Shown here: positions 30,427 to 32,022 of the stretch, one piece after another
Numbering within the stretch: position 1 is the stretch's first letter
How the letters are laid out: every line of letters begins with the position of its first letter
Assembly (NCBI GenBank): GCA_015063765.1
Contig: SVTN01000006.1
Coordinates: 1-32,022 of the forward strand
Reading direction: 5' to 3'
Origin: Oscillospiraceae bacterium
GTDB lineage: Bacteria > Bacillota > Clostridia > Oscillospirales > CAG-272
DNA length: 32,022 bases
Made by a program: the position numbers and the translations under genes
Notes under the pieces: generated by a model
Told to the model about the DNA's origin: nothing
The model's database searches: none
What the model saw: the letters and a program-made list of their open reading frames with translations, nothing else

Positions 30427-31773
30427 TTATACGCAACCCTGTGCCTTCATTGCCTCAGCTACCTTGATGAAGCCTGCAATGTTTGCACCTGCGACGAGGT
30501 CGCCCTCCATACCGTATTCCTTTGCTGCTGCATAGGAAGCGGAGTAGATGTTCTTCATGATCATCTTGAGCTTTGCGTCAACCTCTTCAGCCTCCCAGCT
30601 GTAGCGCATGGAGTTCTGGGACATTTCAAGACCCGAAACGGCAACGCCGCCTGCGTTTACAGCCTTGGAGGGAGCAACGACAACGCCGTTCGCCTTAAGG
30701 AAGGCAACTGCCTCGTTGGTGGTAGGCATGTTCGCAACCTCAACGTAGTACTTAAGGCCGTTTGCGACCATAGCCTCTGCCTCCTTCATGCCAACCTCGT
30801 TCTGGGTTGCGCAGGGCATCATGATGTCAGCCTTGATGCCCCAGGGCTTTTCGCCCTTGAAGAAGGGAACGCCGAACTTGTCTGCATAATCCTCAACGCG
30901 GTTGCGGCAGGATGCGCGCATCTCAAGCATGTATGCGATCTTTTCGGGGGTGGAAACGCCGTCCTTATCGTAGATGTAGCCGTCAGGACCCGAGATGGTG
31001 AGAACCTTACCGCCAAGCTCGGTGATCTTCTGTACGGCACCCCAAGCAACGTTACCGAAGCCGGAGATGGCAAAGGTCTTGCCCTTGATGTCTTCGCCGA
31101 GGGTCTTCAGCATCTCAACGGTGTAGTAAACAGCACCGTAGCCCGTTGCCTCGGGACGGATGAGAGAGCCGCCGTAGGGACGACCCTTACCGGTAAGCAC
31201 GCCGGTGAACTCGTTGCGCAGTCTTTTGTACTGACCGAAGAGGTAGCCAATCTCGCGTGCGCCGACGCCGATATCGCCTGCGGGAACGTCGGTGTCTGCA
31301 CCGATGTGTCTTTCAAGCTCGGTCATGAAGGACTGGCAGAAGCGCATCACTTCAGCGTCGCTCTTGCCCTGAGGATCAAAGTCGGAGCCGCCCTTACCGC
31401 CGCCCATGGGGAGAGAGGTGAGGGAGTTCTTGAAGGTCTGCTCAAAGCCGAGGAACTTCATGATGGAAAGGTTGACGGTGGGGTGGAAGCGAAGACCGCC
31501 CTTGTAAGGACCGATGGCAGAGTTGAACTGCACGCGGTAGCCACGGTTGACCTGAACCTTGCCCTGGTCGTCGACCCACGGAACACGGAACATGATGGTG
31601 CGGTCAGGCTCGACCATACGCTCAACAACGCCGGCTGCGACAAGGTCGGGGCGCTGCTCGATGACGGGCTCAATGCTCTCAAACACCTCGGTTACGGTCT
31701 GAATGAACTCAGGCTCGCCGGGGTTTCTCTTTTTTACGCTCTCAAGAACGTCGATCAAATACTGATTTTTCAT
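30427..31773 (-). CDS. gdhA: Glutamate dehydrogenase, NADP-type hexameric family
   Basis: This cytoplasmic enzyme interconverts 2-oxoglutarate plus ammonium with glutamate and is a main route of nitrogen assimilation or amino acid fermentation. The protein has 448 residues, the family length. The substrate site is GPYKGGLRFHPTVNLSIMKF with the catalytic-loop MGGGKGGSDFDP. The dinucleotide site is ISGFGNVAWGAV. NAGGVAVSGLEMSQN closes the family pattern. Overall it resembles the clostridial/E. coli small hexameric group, whose members often use NADPH; the cofactor is not proven. ATG 31773 has AAAGGA about 10 bases before it. The track's 40-residue extension reads through the promoter. It is monocistronic. 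Confidence 0.96.
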   Translation of the reverse strand: MKNQYLIDVLESVKKRNPGEPEFIQTVTEVFESIEPVIEQRPDLVAAGVVERMVEPDRTIMFRVPWVDDQGKVQVNRGYRVQFNSAIGPYKGGLRFHPTVNLSIMKFLGFEQTFKNSLTSLPMGGGKGGSDFDPQGKSDAEVMRFCQSFMTELERHIGADTDVPAGDIGVGAREIGYLFGQYKRLRNEFTGVLTGKGRPYGGSLIRPEATGYGAVYYTVEMLKTLGEDIKGKTFAISGFGNVAWGAVQKITELGGKVLTISGPDGYIYDKDGVSTPEKIAYMLEMRASCRNRVEDYADKFGVPFFKGEKPWGIKADIMMPCATQNEVGMKEAEAMVANGLKYYVEVANMPTTNEAVAFLKANGVVVAPSKAVNAGGVAVSGLEMSQNSMRYSWEAEEVDAKLKMIMKNIYSASYAAAKEYGMEGDLVAGANIAGFIKVAEAMKAQGCV

Positions 31774-31807
31774 GGATGGATCCTTTCTTGTATTAAAGTA
31801 CGAAAAT

Positions 31808-31836
31808 ATTATAAAACGATTTTTTTTGTTTGTCAA
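31808..31836 (-). promoter_or_regulatory. Perfect-consensus sigma-A promoter of gdhA
   Basis: On the minus strand, TTGACA (31836-31831), 17 bases with an A-run, TATAAT (31813-31808). It is about 35 bases before the gdhA ATG. Confidence 0.9.
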
Positions 31837-31941
31837 CCCGTAGGGAAAAGTTTTTTGACATTTTATCCCTAAAATTTGCAAGGAAGAGGGCATGGCTTTT
31901 GTCGAAAAGGGAAAAAAACGGCTTTGCCTGTAAAAAAGATA

Positions 31942-31970
31942 TTGACTTTGACAAAAATATATGTTAAAAT
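31942..31970 (+). promoter_or_regulatory. Rightward sigma-A promoter for a gene beyond the window
   Basis: TTGACT (31942-31947), 17 bases, TAAAAT (31965-31970). The leader starts around 31977 and carries ACTTTT-ACC-AAAAGT (31989-32003). No start codon with a ribosome site is reached before the window ends. Confidence 0.6.
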
Positions 31971-32022
31971 AAGCGGTGGTGAAAAAGGACTTTTACCAAA
32001 AGTGGTTTATTCAAAACAAAAA

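Noticed and set aside
30286-31872. 528-codon ORF on the plus strand opposite gdhA
   Set aside because: It is an antisense shadow of gdhA that also crosses its terminator and promoter; no motif was recognised.

Overview
The window looks like a chromosomal segment of an uncultured, endospore-forming, low-oxygen Firmicute (class Clostridia). The reasons are spoVAC and both dipicolinate synthase subunits (dpaA, dpaB), Gram-positive style ribosome binding sites (AAAGGA, GGAGG), many near-consensus sigma-A promoters with 17-base spacers, lipoproteins, and a clostridial-type hexameric glutamate dehydrogenase. No rRNA, tRNA, CRISPR array, prophage or intact insertion sequence was seen. Most of the window is housekeeping sequence with accessory islands between.

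Region 1 (1-8414, + strand) is one co-directional run: the 3' part of a trigger-factor-like gene, rnhA, two complete membrane-anchored trigger-factor-like proteins, then alaS and a terminator. Region 2 (8438-11804, +) is an operon with its own promoter: an ABC exporter, a HAD phosphatase and a DUF975 membrane protein. Region 3 (11837-14071) is a small accessory cassette. A leftward XRE regulator diverges from two rightward LRR lipoprotein genes across a perfect 12-bp inverted repeat that covers the -35 box, and a likely decayed secreted-protein gene lies in the leader. Region 4 (14080-16325) holds a leftward N-acetylhexosamine 1-kinase, a lone spoVAC, and about 560 bp of non-coding DNA with a folded inverted-repeat element and two 113-bp repeats.

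Region 5 (16326-20110) has a small leftward lipoprotein gene, a rightward mgtC-family gene and leftward pcrA. Region 6 (20186-23350, +) is an apparent operon of a zinc-ribbon/Sel1-repeat protein, luxS and mtnN. The last two carry out consecutive steps of S-adenosylhomocysteine recycling and make the AI-2 precursor. Region 7 (23347-24790, -) is dpaAB. Region 8 (24777-30379, -) looks like a five-gene operon: a rhodanese/SGNH lipoprotein, an M16 peptidase, and a ydjG-ydjH-ydjI-like envelope module (zinc-ribbon membrane protein, a TPM-tail protein that has lost its TPM domain, and an SPFH protein with three zinc ribbons). Region 9 is leftward gdhA with its own promoter and terminator, followed by a rightward promoter whose gene lies beyond the window.

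The best candidates for undescribed biology are the tandem exported trigger-factor-like proteins, the XRE/operator/LRR cassette, the two structured intergenic repeat families after spoVAC, the inactive-rhodanese/SGNH fusion, and the TPM-less YdjH-like protein. All family calls come from reading motifs by eye; no database search was run.
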